Positions 1 to 7,293 of a stretch of DNA of 15,674 nucleotides are shown here, piece after piece. The stretch spans positions 1-15,674 of the forward strand of contig URTZ01000030.1 in the NCBI GenBank assembly GCA_900550825.1, in the 5' to 3' direction. Below the pieces are notes generated by a model. It was given only the letters and a program-made list of their open reading frames with translations. It was not told the DNA's origin and ran no database searches. The position numbers were made by a program, and so were the translations under genes. This stretch comes from an uncultured Collinsella sp. (GTDB taxonomy: Bacteria; Actinomycetota; Coriobacteriia; Coriobacteriales; Coriobacteriaceae). Positions within the stretch are counted from its first letter, which is position 1, and the number at the start of each line of letters is the position of its first letter.

Positions 1-1
1 C

Positions 2-1852
2 GAGGACGCCGAGACCGATTTGGCCCTGCGCATCATCGCCGACCACTCCCGTGCCGTCGACTTTATGATCTCGGACGGCATCCTTCCCGGTAACGAGGGT
101 CGCGAGTACGTCCTTCGCCGCCTGCTCCGTCGTGCCGTGTTCCACGGTCGCCTGCTGGGCATCGAGGGCGCCTTCCTGACCAAGTTCATCGACGAAGTCA
201 ACGCTCAGATGGGCGAGGCTTATCCCGAGCTGCTCAAGAACGTCGCCCTCGTCAAGGGTATCGTCGCCTCCGAGGAGGAGCGCTTCTCCACGACGCTCGA
301 CAACGGCCGTGTTTACCTGGACGAGGCCCTGGCAGCGCTTGCCGAGGGCGCTGTGCTTCCGGGCGACGTTGCCTTTAAGCTGCACGACACCTTTGGTTTC
401 CCCATCGACCTGACCGTCGAGATCGCCGGCACCGCTGGCCACGATGTCGATATGGACGGCTTCACTGCCTGCATGGAGGACCAGAAGGCCCGCGCCCGCG
501 CCAATGCCAAAGGCGACGCCTGGGGCAGCTTCAACGACGTTTGGGTCGAGCTTTCCGACAAGGTCGCCGCGACTGAGTTCGACGGCTATGACAACGATGT
601 GATCGAGGGCGCCAAGGTTGTTGCCATCGTGCGCAACGGCGAGTCCGTCGAGTCCGCTGCCGCCGGCGAGGACGTCGAGGTCGTTCTCGACCGCACTCCG
701 TTCTATGCCGAGATGGGTGGCCAGCAGGGCGATGCCGGCGAGCTTTCCGCCGAGGGCGTTTCGCTGACCGTTTCCGATACCAAGAACCACAACGGCCTGT
801 ATGCTCACGTCGCCCACATTGCCGAGGGCACGCTGGCCGTCGGTGCTACCGTGACCGCCGCGCTCGACGCCGAGCGCCGTGGCTTCCTGCGCCGCAACCA
901 CACCGCCACGCACCTGCTCGACGCCGCCCTTAAGCAGGTCCTGGGCGAGCACGTCTCCCAGGCCGGCTCGCTGGTGACGCCCGAGCACCTGCGCTTTGAC
1001 TTTACGCACTTCGAGGCCCTGTCCTCCGAGCAGCTCAAGGCTGTCGAGGACCTGGTCAACCAGCAGATCTTCGCTTCCAAGCCGGTCGTGACCCGTGTCA
1101 TGGGCATCGACGAGGCTAAGGCTGCCGGCGCTGTCGCCCTGTTTGGCGAGAAGTATGGCGACGTCGTCCGCGTTGTCTCCGTGGGCGCTGAGGTCCAGCC
1201 GTTCTCCCGCGAACTCTGCGGTGGCACACACGCTGCCAACACCGCCGAGATCGGCCTGTTCAAGATCATTTCCGAGTCCTCCACGGGCTCCAATGTCCGC
1301 CGTATCGAGGCCGTGACCTCTAAGGGTGCCCTCGACTATATGGCCGACCGCCTGGCACTCGTTGACGCCGCCGCCGCTGCGCTCAAGTGCCGCGTGGATG
1401 AGGTTCCCGCTCGTGTGGAGAACCTGCAGGCCGAGCTGCGCGAGACGTCCAATAAGCTCAAAAAGGCTCTGACCGGTGGCTCCTCCGACGCCATCTCCAG
1501 CGCCATCGAGGGCGCCGTCGAGCTCGACGGCTATAAGCTCGTTGTCGCTGAGCTCCAGGGCCTTGAGGCTGCCGACCTGCGCAACGTATGGGATACCGTG
1601 CATCAGAAGGTCGCCGGCCCTGTCGCTTGTGTCGTCGCCAGCGTGACTGAGAAGGGCACTCCGGCCCTGCTCGCTGCCGGCTCCGATGACGCCGTGAAGG
1701 CCGGTTTCCACGCCGGTAACGTGATCAAGCAGATTGCGGGCCTGGTCGACGGTCGCGGTGGCGGTCGTCCCAACATGGCCCAGGCCGGTGGCAAGAATGC
1801 TGCCGGCATCGCCGATGCCCTCGCGGCCGCTAAGACCGCGCTCGGCGCCTAA
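2..1852 (+). CDS. alaS: Alanyl-tRNA synthetase, C-terminal 616 residues (5' truncated by window edge)
   Basis: AlaRS attaches alanine to tRNA-Ala in the cytoplasm and hydrolyses mischarged Ser- and Gly-tRNA. The reading frame is open from base 2, so the start and most of the class II catalytic core lie outside the window; a full AlaRS is about 870-890 residues. What remains begins in the tRNA-recognition region (IIADHSRAV, then NEGREYVLRRLLRRAV). The editing domain follows, with its zinc ligands in HTATH (bases 899-913) and in CGGTH (Cys at 1217, His at 1229). Next come a coiled-coil-like stretch and the C-Ala/DHHA1 domain with its glycine-rich GGGRPNMAQAGG motif near 1757-1793. All editing residues I can check are present. 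ruvX starts 17 nt downstream, the common alaS-ruvX(yqgF) pairing. Family assignment is very secure. Confidence 0.97.
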   Translation, partial: EDAETDLALRIIADHSRAVDFMISDGILPGNEGREYVLRRLLRRAVFHGRLLGIEGAFLTKFIDEVNAQMGEAYPELLKNVALVKGIVASEEERFSTTLDNGRVYLDEALAALAEGAVLPGDVAFKLHDTFGFPIDLTVEIAGTAGHDVDMDGFTACMEDQKARARANAKGDAWGSFNDVWVELSDKVAATEFDGYDNDVIEGAKVVAIVRNGESVESAAAGEDVEVVLDRTPFYAEMGGQQGDAGELSAEGVSLTVSDTKNHNGLYAHVAHIAEGTLAVGATVTAALDAERRGFLRRNHTATHLLDAALKQVLGEHVSQAGSLVTPEHLRFDFTHFEALSSEQLKAVEDLVNQQIFASKPVVTRVMGIDEAKAAGAVALFGEKYGDVVRVVSVGAEVQPFSRELCGGTHAANTAEIGLFKIISESSTGSNVRRIEAVTSKGALDYMADRLALVDAAAAALKCRVDEVPARVENLQAELRETSNKLKKALTGGSSDAISSAIEGAVELDGYKLVVAELQGLEAADLRNVWDTVHQKVAGPVACVVASVTEKGTPALLAAGSDDAVKAGFHAGNVIKQIAGLVDGRGGGRPNMAQAGGKNAAGIADALAAAKTALGA

Positions 1853-1869
1853 GAACCTAAGTAGTCGCT

Positions 1870-2298
1870 GTGGTCGCGCTCGCACTGGACATAGGGGAGA
1901 CCAGGATTGGCATTGCCGTCTCGAGCCGTGATGGCAAGATGGCGATGCCTGTCAAGGTGCTTCCGGCTGCCGAGGTCACCGGTATGGCCAAGACGTTCCG
2001 CTACCTTGTTGAGGACTATGAGCCCGACATCCTGGTAAGCGGACGTCCCCTGACCATGGCCGGTGAGCCCGGCCCTCAGGCCGAGCGCGTTGCCGCTGTG
2101 GCGCAAAAGATTGCCGACGAGCTCGATCTTCCGTTGGAGTTTGAGGACGAGCGTCTGTCCTCGCAAGAGGCCAAGCGTATCCTGCGCGAGCAGGGACTCA
2201 ACGAAAAGCAGATGAGGGGCAAGATCGACATGATTGCCGCCAGCCTGTTTTTGCAGACGTGGCTCGATCGTAAAAACGAGGAGGTTTCGCATGCCTAG
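1870..2298 (+). CDS. ruvX: RuvX/YqgF family RNase H-fold nuclease (pre-16S rRNA processing)
   Basis: This 142-residue protein belongs to the YqgF/RuvX family. In E. coli the family member matures the 5' end of 16S rRNA; it was earlier predicted to be a Holliday-junction resolvase. The RNase H-like acidic residues are visible: Asp7 in LALDIGETRIGIAVS, Glu94 in DERLSSQEA, and Asp120 in KIDMIAASLFLQTWLD. The SGRPLTMAG loop near residue 57 is also typical. The length is normal for the family. The start is GTG at 1870, because no ATG lies nearby in frame and the conserved LALDIG strand begins at residue 4. No convincing Shine-Dalgarno sequence precedes it, so translational coupling to alaS is likely. 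Its stop overlaps the mltG start by 8 nt. Confidence 0.95.
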   Translation: MVALALDIGETRIGIAVSSRDGKMAMPVKVLPAAEVTGMAKTFRYLVEDYEPDILVSGRPLTMAGEPGPQAERVAAVAQKIADELDLPLEFEDERLSSQEAKRILREQGLNEKQMRGKIDMIAASLFLQTWLDRKNEEVSHA

Positions 2299-3724
2299 TG
2301 CTTCCGATCCGCGCCAGCCGAATCGTACACAGCAGCCGGCGTCGCGCCCTGCCCAGCCTGGCCAGCGTCCGGCACAGCCGACGCAGCGCGCAGCTCAGCC
2401 TGCCGCGCGCCCGGCGCAGTCCTTCTCTCGTTCGGCCCAACCTGTTCAACGGACGGGTCAGCAGCCTTCTGCTCGTTCGGTTCAGCATTCGGCTTCTCAC
2501 GCGGTTCAGCAGCCCACTGCTCGTACGGCCCAGCCTGCAGGCGGCACCCGCTTTAAGCAGCAGGCACCTACCCAGCGAACGCAGGCCCCCCAATCGCATT
2601 CGCATCACGCTCGTGGTTCGCATGGCGTTGCTCCGGCGACCCGCTCGAGCTACAACACGCATGCTCGTCGCGGTGCTCAAAAGAAAAGCTCCCCGGTGCC
2701 TATGATTATCGGTGGCGTTGTTGCCGTGCTTGCGCTTGTCGCGATCGTTTTCTTTGTCGTGCCAGCCGTCAAGGGCTTCTTTGGCGGTGAGGGTGCGAAA
2801 GTCGTTGCAGGCCAGCAGGTTACTATCACGATTCCCGATGGTGCCTCGGGTGACAGCATCGCTTCGATTCTCTCCGAGAACCATATCGTAGAAAATCCCA
2901 AGGATTACTATGCGGCGGTGAAAAAGCTCAACGCCGATATGTCGCTCAAGCCTGGTGATTATTCGTTCACCACACTCATGGATGCGACCAAGGTTGTTCA
3001 GCAGCTCATGGAAGGCCCCAACGCGGGCTCCAATACGCTGACTATCCCTGAGGGCCTGACGGTCGATCAAGTCGCCGACCGTGTGGCCCAGGCCTACGAC
3101 AGCATCTCTAAGGAAGACTTCCTCAACCAGGCCAAGGCCTCCAACTACGTGGACGACTATAGCTTCCTTAAGGGCGCCGCCAACGATTCGCTCGAGGGTT
3201 TCTTGTTCCCCAAGACCTATTCGCTGGGCGATTCGCCGACGGCCGATGACGTGATTCGCGCTATGCTCGATCAGTTTAAGACCGAGTACAAGTCGCTTGA
3301 CTTTGCGAGCTGCGAAGCCAAGATCAAGGAACGCTACGGTGTGGAGATGTCCGACTACGACATCGTCAACTTGGCCTCTATCGTTGAGCGCGAGGGCCTC
3401 AACGCCGATCAACGTGCGCATGTGGCCTCGGTTTTCTACAACCGCCTTGCCGGCAAGCTCGACGGTCTGCGCTATCTCAATAGCGATGCGACTATGATGT
3501 ATGTCACCGGTGGCGAGGTTACCGCCGACGACCTGCAGAGCGATAGTCCGTATAACACCTATAAGCATGAGGGTCTGCCGCCCACGCCCATCTGCTCTCC
3601 GTCGCTCGAGGCACTCAAGGCCACGCTTGAGCCGACCGACTCCGATGACCTGTATTTCTACATTACGCAGGACGAGGAGTACTTCTCGCAAACCTACGAA
3701 GAGCATCAACAGTCTTGGAATTAG
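2291..3724 (+). CDS. mltG: Endolytic murein transglycosylase MltG (YceG-like) with long basic Pro/Gln-rich N-tail
   Basis: MltG is a membrane-anchored lytic transglycosylase that cleaves nascent glycan strands and acts as a peptidoglycan terminase. The ATG at 2291 was chosen because GAGGAGG sits a few bases upstream (2279-2285) and it gives an 8-nt overlap with ruvX; this yields 477 residues. Residues 1-135 form a low-complexity tail rich in Pro, Gln, Ala, Arg and Ser with repeated AQP/PAQ units. Asp6 is its only acidic residue, and it should lie in the cytoplasm. One membrane helix spans about 137-160. The LysM-like and YceG domains follow, with catalytic Glu366 in NLASIVERE, then FYNRL and SPYNTYKHEGLPPTPI. 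The C-terminal YEEHQQSW is also family-typical. The catalytic core is complete. The tail is longer than in E. coli MltG (340 residues), though extended tails are known in Gram-positive homologues. Confidence 0.95.
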   Translation: MPSASDPRQPNRTQQPASRPAQPGQRPAQPTQRAAQPAARPAQSFSRSAQPVQRTGQQPSARSVQHSASHAVQQPTARTAQPAGGTRFKQQAPTQRTQAPQSHSHHARGSHGVAPATRSSYNTHARRGAQKKSSPVPMIIGGVVAVLALVAIVFFVVPAVKGFFGGEGAKVVAGQQVTITIPDGASGDSIASILSENHIVENPKDYYAAVKKLNADMSLKPGDYSFTTLMDATKVVQQLMEGPNAGSNTLTIPEGLTVDQVADRVAQAYDSISKEDFLNQAKASNYVDDYSFLKGAANDSLEGFLFPKTYSLGDSPTADDVIRAMLDQFKTEYKSLDFASCEAKIKERYGVEMSDYDIVNLASIVEREGLNADQRAHVASVFYNRLAGKLDGLRYLNSDATMMYVTGGEVTADDLQSDSPYNTYKHEGLPPTPICSPSLEALKATLEPTDSDDLYFYITQDEEYFSQTYEEHQQSWN

Positions 3725-3725
3725 C

Positions 3726-4223
3726 ATGAGGATTTTTAGCCCCAAACGTTACGTTGCCTCGGTCGATCGCATCGACCTTAATACCCTGTGGGCCGACGGC
3801 AAACGCGCCATTCTGCTCGATCGCGATAACACCTTGGTGCCGCGCGACACCGAGCAGGTTCCCGCCGCGGTTTCCGCTTGGCTCGATGCCGCCCGCGCCA
3901 AAGGCTTTAAGCTGTGCATGGTGTCCAACAACTGGCATCGCGACCAGGTCATGAGCTCTGCACGCGAGCTGGGACTCGAGGCCATCAGCCACGCCATGAA
4001 GCCGGCGCCGTTTGCCCTCAAGGCGGGTCTTAAGCGCCTCGGCGCCACGGCCGACGAGGCGGTGCTGATCGGTGATCAGCTCTACACGGACGTGTGGAGC
4101 GGCAACTTCGCCGGCGTCGATACCATCCTGGTAAAGCCGCAGGCGACGCAGGACCTGTGGTATACGCAGATCTTCCGTATCTTTGAGCGCCGGGCCCTTC
4201 GCGACCTTCCCTGCGAGGAATAG
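3726..4223 (+). CDS. yqeG: YqeG family HAD-IIIA phosphatase
   Basis: This 165-residue HAD-superfamily hydrolase closely follows the layout of Bacillus subtilis YqeG, whose physiological substrate is not established. Motif I is LDRDNTLV (nucleophile Asp32, acid/base Asp34), with Arg in place of the usual Leu between them. Motif II is SNN (67-69), motif III is the Lys of MKPAP (Lys92), and motif IV is GDQLYTD (Asp117, Asp122). The tail ILVKPQATQDLW...RIFERR matches the YqeG end. No separate cap domain is visible, as expected for subclass III. The ATG at 3726 begins 1 nt after the mltG stop; only a weak GGA (3718-3720) precedes it, so translation is probably coupled. In Firmicutes yqeG often lies next to yqeH and aroE, so a position beside shikimate genes is familiar. 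Confidence 0.9.
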   Translation: MRIFSPKRYVASVDRIDLNTLWADGKRAILLDRDNTLVPRDTEQVPAAVSAWLDAARAKGFKLCMVSNNWHRDQVMSSARELGLEAISHAMKPAPFALKAGLKRLGATADEAVLIGDQLYTDVWSGNFAGVDTILVKPQATQDLWYTQIFRIFERRALRDLPCEE

Positions 4224-4231
4224 GTCTCGCT

Positions 4232-4765
4232 ATGTCCCAGCACACCAAACACGGCTGCGACCATATCTTCTTTATCGGCTTTTTGGGCGCGGGCAAATCG
4301 ACGCTCGCGCGCAACGTCGGCACTATGTTCAAGCGGCGTTTTATCGATACCGACCGTCTGGTCGTGCGCCGTTGCGGCAAGTCGGTAACCGAGATTTTTC
4401 AGACCGAGGGCGAGGATCGTTTTCGCGAGCTCGAGACCTCGGCGCTCCGTTCGCTCCAAAGTGAGCGCAGCCTGTTGGTTTCGTGCGGGGGCGGCATTGT
4501 CGAGACGCCGGTGAATATTGAGCTGATGCACGAAATGGGTACGTGCGTGTACCTCGAGGGTGACTTCGAGGATTCGATTCGCCAGATTCGTCGGTCCGAC
4601 ACGCGCCCCGATTTTCGCTCTCCCGAGCATGCCGCGCGCCTGTTTGAGCATCGCCGTCCGCTGTATCGCCAGGCCGCCGATATTACCCTTGATATTCGCA
4701 ACAAGTCCTTCGAGGACGTTTCCTACCTTTGTGCCGAGATGCTTTTGGAGCGTGGGCTGCTATGA
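4232..4765 (+). CDS. aroK: Shikimate kinase
   Basis: The protein phosphorylates shikimate at O3 using ATP, a step towards chorismate and aromatic amino acids in the cytosol. At 177 residues it is of normal size. The P-loop is GFLGAGKST (16-24). The shikimate-binding Asp pair is in FIDTD (Asp39, Asp41), Arg65 lies in DRFRELE, and the glycine triplet is CGGGIV (86-88). The lid Arg is in the RRSDTRPDF region, and the C-terminal substrate Arg is in HRRPLYRQAAD (141-142). No key residue is missing, so I expect an active kinase. The ATG at 4232 lies 8 nt after yqeG with AATAGG about 7 nt upstream. Its stop overlaps the next start as ATGA, coupling it to the degenerate aroB homologue. Confidence 0.95.
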   Translation: MSQHTKHGCDHIFFIGFLGAGKSTLARNVGTMFKRRFIDTDRLVVRRCGKSVTEIFQTEGEDRFRELETSALRSLQSERSLLVSCGGGIVETPVNIELMHEMGTCVYLEGDFEDSIRQIRRSDTRPDFRSPEHAARLFEHRRPLYRQAADITLDIRNKSFEDVSYLCAEMLLERGLL

Positions 4766-5871
4766 TTCGCCGTCAACTGATCAATTTCCAAAACCGCAGC
4801 GTCGATGTCCGCGTCGGATTGGGCGCGTTCGATGAACTGTCGCGTATGTTTGCCTCGGCCGTGGGCAAGCCTAAGCGCGCGATGGTCGTTTGGAACACCG
4901 CCACATCTGAGCGTTTTGGTGAAGTCGTCGAGCATGCGCTGGTCGACGCCGGTTTTGCCGTGTCGCTGCTAGTCCTTGAGGTTTCGCCTGCTGGTGCCAC
5001 GCTGGCCGATGCTGATGCTATCTTTGGCGCCCTGTCTGCCAACGGCGTTACCTGCGACGATCTGGTTGTCGCCGTTGGCGATGCCGCAACCTGCTCGGTT
5101 GTTAGCTGGTGCGCCAACCAGTGGTGCGGCCGAACCGAGTGCGCGCTGTTGCCGACGACCTTTGACGCCATGCTCACGGTCGCGACGACCATGAAGCCGC
5201 TCGTCGCCTCGTCGGCCAATGCGCTTCCCGCTATCGCGTTCCGTCCCGAACCGGGCTTGGTCGTGTGTGACCTCGACCTTGTTCGTGAGGCGGACCCCGA
5301 GGACCTCAAGCTCGGCTTTGTGGTGCTTGTTGGCACCATGCTTTCGAGCAGTAAATCCCGCTGGAATCAGTTTACTGAGACCGTCCCCGAGATTCTCGCG
5401 GGCGAGGAGGTCGCGCTCGTCAATGCCGTTCAATGGTCTCAGACTGCCCGTAAGGACGTACTGATGGCCACGAACCCGAGCGCTCGCCATGCGCTCGATT
5501 TTGGCAAGACGGGGGAGCGTACCCTGCGCGCCTGCTTGGGCGATGCCGCCTCGCAGGTCCCTGCCTATCAGCTGTTATCCGAGGGCATGCGCTTTGAGGC
5601 GCGCCTAGCACATGATGCCTGCGACTTTGATATCGATTACGTCTTTGAGGTCGATGACTGCCTGGAGGACTTTGGCATCGAGGAACTTGCCTTCGATCTG
5701 GAGCCTGCCGCATATATCGAGGAGTTCCGCAGGCAGCAGTTTGTCCGCTCGAACCGCAGTATGTTGCCGCTGCCCGCGGCACTCGGCGCTATTCGTCTAA
5801 CGTGCGTTGAGGACGAGGTTCTTGAGCGCCATGCTCACGCCTACTTGGCTTCTCGCAAAGAACTTCTCTAA
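4762..5871 (+). CDS. AroB-like protein (3-dehydroquinate synthase fold) lacking the catalytic residues; probable pseudoenzyme
   Basis: The position after aroK, the length (369 residues) and the fold pattern identify a dehydroquinate synthase homologue. PTT at 131-133, the FRPEPGLVVCD strand and DPEDLKLGF align almost without gaps to the family. The active site does not survive. The NAD-binding GGGVVGD segment reads GDAATCS (106-112). The segment before the GGK lysine has changed, though Lys145 may remain. The KN pair after it is AL. The zinc ligands are replaced: the Glu of EVIK by Val188, the His of NFGHT by Lys249, and the His of HGEA by Glu274. The second His of NFGHTxGH is Arg253. Ten cysteines and a very acidic segment (285-321) are unusual. 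There is no frameshift or internal stop, so the frame is maintained. The alignment is from memory. I infer a non-catalytic, structural or regulatory protein; a new activity is possible. The start overlaps the aroK stop (ATGA). Confidence 0.8.
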   Translation: MIRRQLINFQNRSVDVRVGLGAFDELSRMFASAVGKPKRAMVVWNTATSERFGEVVEHALVDAGFAVSLLVLEVSPAGATLADADAIFGALSANGVTCDDLVVAVGDAATCSVVSWCANQWCGRTECALLPTTFDAMLTVATTMKPLVASSANALPAIAFRPEPGLVVCDLDLVREADPEDLKLGFVVLVGTMLSSSKSRWNQFTETVPEILAGEEVALVNAVQWSQTARKDVLMATNPSARHALDFGKTGERTLRACLGDAASQVPAYQLLSEGMRFEARLAHDACDFDIDYVFEVDDCLEDFGIEELAFDLEPAAYIEEFRRQQFVRSNRSMLPLPAALGAIRLTCVEDEVLERHAHAYLASRKELL

Positions 5872-5877
5872 GTTTTA

Positions 5878-5906
5878 TTGACATCCATCGTCTTTCGTAT
5901 CATGTT
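5878..5906 (+). promoter_or_regulatory. Possible promoter upstream of the M24 peptidase gene
   Basis: A perfect TTGACA lies at 5878-5883, just after the aroB-like stop. The -10 match is poor: CATGTT at 17 bp spacing, or the better TATCAT (5898-5903) at only 14 bp. If active, it would transcribe through the hairpin at 5909-5971 before reaching the gene at 6004. Confidence 0.3.
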
Positions 5907-5908
5907 GA

Positions 5909-5971
5909 GGGGCGGGTTTCCAATCGGTTGCGGATCGCATGCGATTCCGTCGTTCGGTTGAGACCCGTCCC
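5909..5971 (+). repeat. Long imperfect inverted repeat (hairpin) between aroB-like gene and M24 peptidase gene
   Basis: The outer arms, GGGGCGGGTTTCCAA (5909-5923) and TTGAGACCCGTCCC (5958-5971), pair over 14 positions with two G-U wobbles and one bulged C. Nested inside is the 12-bp palindrome ATCGCATGCGAT (5934-5945) flanked by CGG and TCCG, which gives a second stem. The structure is followed by GTCTTTATA, not by a real T-run. It is therefore either a weak terminator for the upstream operon or an mRNA leader structure. Seen directly; function unknown. Confidence 0.6.
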
Positions 5972-6003
5972 GTCTTTATAGAGACAACAAGAAAGGAATC
6001 TGC

Positions 6004-7134
6004 ATGTCTGAGTTTGCTGCCGGTCCTGCCGGTCGTATCGAGCGTGTCCGTGCCCTGATGGCCGAGCGTGGCTACGACGCCATCGTGGTGCGCGACGAGG
6101 CCAACCTTCGTTGGCTTACGGGCGTGAAGGGCGTTTTCGATTACACCTTTGAATTCCCGCACGCGGCGTTTATTACGGCCGACCAGTGCCTGTTCCATAC
6201 CGACTCGCGCTACCTCAACAGCTTTGAGGAGAACACGCCCGCCGGCAGCCCCTGGGTTTACGACATGGACGAGGGTACCATCCCCGGCTGGGTCGCCGGC
6301 AAGATTGCGGCTAACAAGTGCCGTGTCTGTGCTGTCGAGGACGATATGCAGATTAACTTCTACCAGGGTATTCAGCGCGGCCTGGAGGACCGCTCCGTTG
6401 CCTGCATGCTGCCGCTGATGCATGACGACATCCGCAAGATGCGCGCCATCAAGGACGCCGAGGAGATCGAGCTCATGCGCCATGCGCAGTCGATCACCGA
6501 TGCCGCCTTCCAGCATATGCTCGGCTTTATTAAGCCCGGTATGACCGAGAAGCAGGTTCGCAACGAGCTTGAGAACTTTATGTTCGCCAACGGCGCCGAC
6601 AGCCTGGCCTTCGGCTCCATTGTGGCGAGCGGCCCCAACACCGCCAACCCGCATGCCGTGCCGAGTGACCGTGTCATCGAGAAGGGCGACTTCGTCCTGA
6701 TGGACTACGGCGCGGGCTACTGTGATTACCGCTCCGACATGACACGCACCGTCGTGATGGGCGAGCCCACGCAGGAGCAGCTCGACCTGTACGCGCTCGT
6801 GCGTCGTACGCACGAGGAGTGCGTCGCCGCCATCCATCCGGGCGTCGAGGGCAACGACATTTTCAAGCTTTCCAAGAAGATCATCGGCGATGCCGGCTAT
6901 GGCGATTACTACAACCATGGCCTGGGTCACGGTGTGGGCATCGACATCCACGAGCTGCCCAACTTTAACCGCAGCAAGAATATCATCGAGGTCGGCTCGG
7001 TTATCACCATGGAGCCCGGCGTCTACCTGCCCGGCGTGGGCGGCGTGCGCCTGGAGGACTACGGCGTGGTCACCGAGAACGGCTATGAGTCCTTCACCAA
7101 GACCCCGCACGACCTGCACGTTATCGATTGCTAG
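6004..7134 (+). CDS. M24 family metallopeptidase, Xaa-Pro aminopeptidase/dipeptidase type (YqhT/PepP-like)
   Basis: This 376-residue cytosolic peptidase has the usual creatinase-type N-terminal domain (about 1-135) and a pita-bread M24 catalytic domain (about 145-376). The five metal ligands are present: Asp234 (MDYGAGY), Asp245 (RSDMTR), His309 (GLGHGVG), Glu337 (TMEPGVY) and Glu351 (VRLED). His217 and His316 (DIHELP) also fit the M24 substrate-binding histidines. Such enzymes remove an N-terminal residue before proline or split Xaa-Pro dipeptides; the exact specificity cannot be read from sequence. The ATG at 6004 has GAAAGGA at 5991-5997. It stands directly before efp, as Bacillus yqhT does, but a strong terminator separates the two here. 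Confidence 0.93.
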   Translation: MSEFAAGPAGRIERVRALMAERGYDAIVVRDEANLRWLTGVKGVFDYTFEFPHAAFITADQCLFHTDSRYLNSFEENTPAGSPWVYDMDEGTIPGWVAGKIAANKCRVCAVEDDMQINFYQGIQRGLEDRSVACMLPLMHDDIRKMRAIKDAEEIELMRHAQSITDAAFQHMLGFIKPGMTEKQVRNELENFMFANGADSLAFGSIVASGPNTANPHAVPSDRVIEKGDFVLMDYGAGYCDYRSDMTRTVVMGEPTQEQLDLYALVRRTHEECVAAIHPGVEGNDIFKLSKKIIGDAGYGDYYNHGLGHGVGIDIHELPNFNRSKNIIEVGSVITMEPGVYLPGVGGVRLEDYGVVTENGYESFTKTPHDLHVIDC

Positions 7135-7155
7135 CCCATTTCGATAGATTTTTGG

Positions 7156-7200
7156 GCGGGGCGTCCGGAGCAATTCGGGGCGCCCCGCGTTCTCTTTTTA
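7156..7200 (+). terminator. Intrinsic terminator after the M24 peptidase gene
   Basis: An 11-bp GC stem, GCGGGGCGTCC (7156-7166) with GGGCGCCCCGC (7178-7188), has one T-G wobble and an 11-nt loop. It is followed by the T-rich GTTCTCTTTTTA. This is a classic Rho-independent terminator that separates the peptidase transcript from the efp operon. Confidence 0.88.
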
Positions 7201-7230
7201 TGCGCTCGCCGCAGGCGCCGTCTGCAAGTG

Positions 7231-7236
7231 TATAAT
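7231..7236 (+). promoter_or_regulatory. Likely -10 box of the efp-asp23-nusB-xseB-tlyA-nadK-recN operon promoter
   Basis: A perfect TATAAT sits 58 nt before the efp ATG and downstream of the peptidase terminator. I see no good -35 at 16-18 bp (GCCGCA or similar). The call rests on the -10 match and on its position at the head of a long gene chain. Transcription would start near 7243, giving a leader of about 50 nt. Confidence 0.5.
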
Positions 7237-7293
7237 TTCTGTCGTATGTAATTTGGACGCTTGTGCGTTCTGCCCATAACAAGAAAGGTCGCT

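Noticed and set aside
3501..3725. 75-codon N-terminal extension of the YqeG-type phosphatase overlapping mltG
   Set aside because: The extension is an Arg/Ser/Thr-rich out-of-frame reading of mltG; family alignment begins at the ATG at 3726.
2198..3745. 515-codon minus-strand open frame opposite mltG
   Set aside because: Shadow of mltG: low-complexity Arg/Leu-rich translation, no domain, no ribosome-binding site, while mltG has clear catalytic motifs.
4762..5871. The aroB-like gene as a glycerol dehydrogenase or other sugar-phosphate cyclase
   Set aside because: Those families keep the metal ligands that are lost here, and the aroK neighbour plus near ungapped alignment point to AroB ancestry.
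5875..7173. 432-codon minus-strand open frame opposite the M24 peptidase gene
   Set aside because: Its product is a shadow-type, His/Val/Gly-rich sequence with no motif; the plus-strand gene has all five metal ligands.
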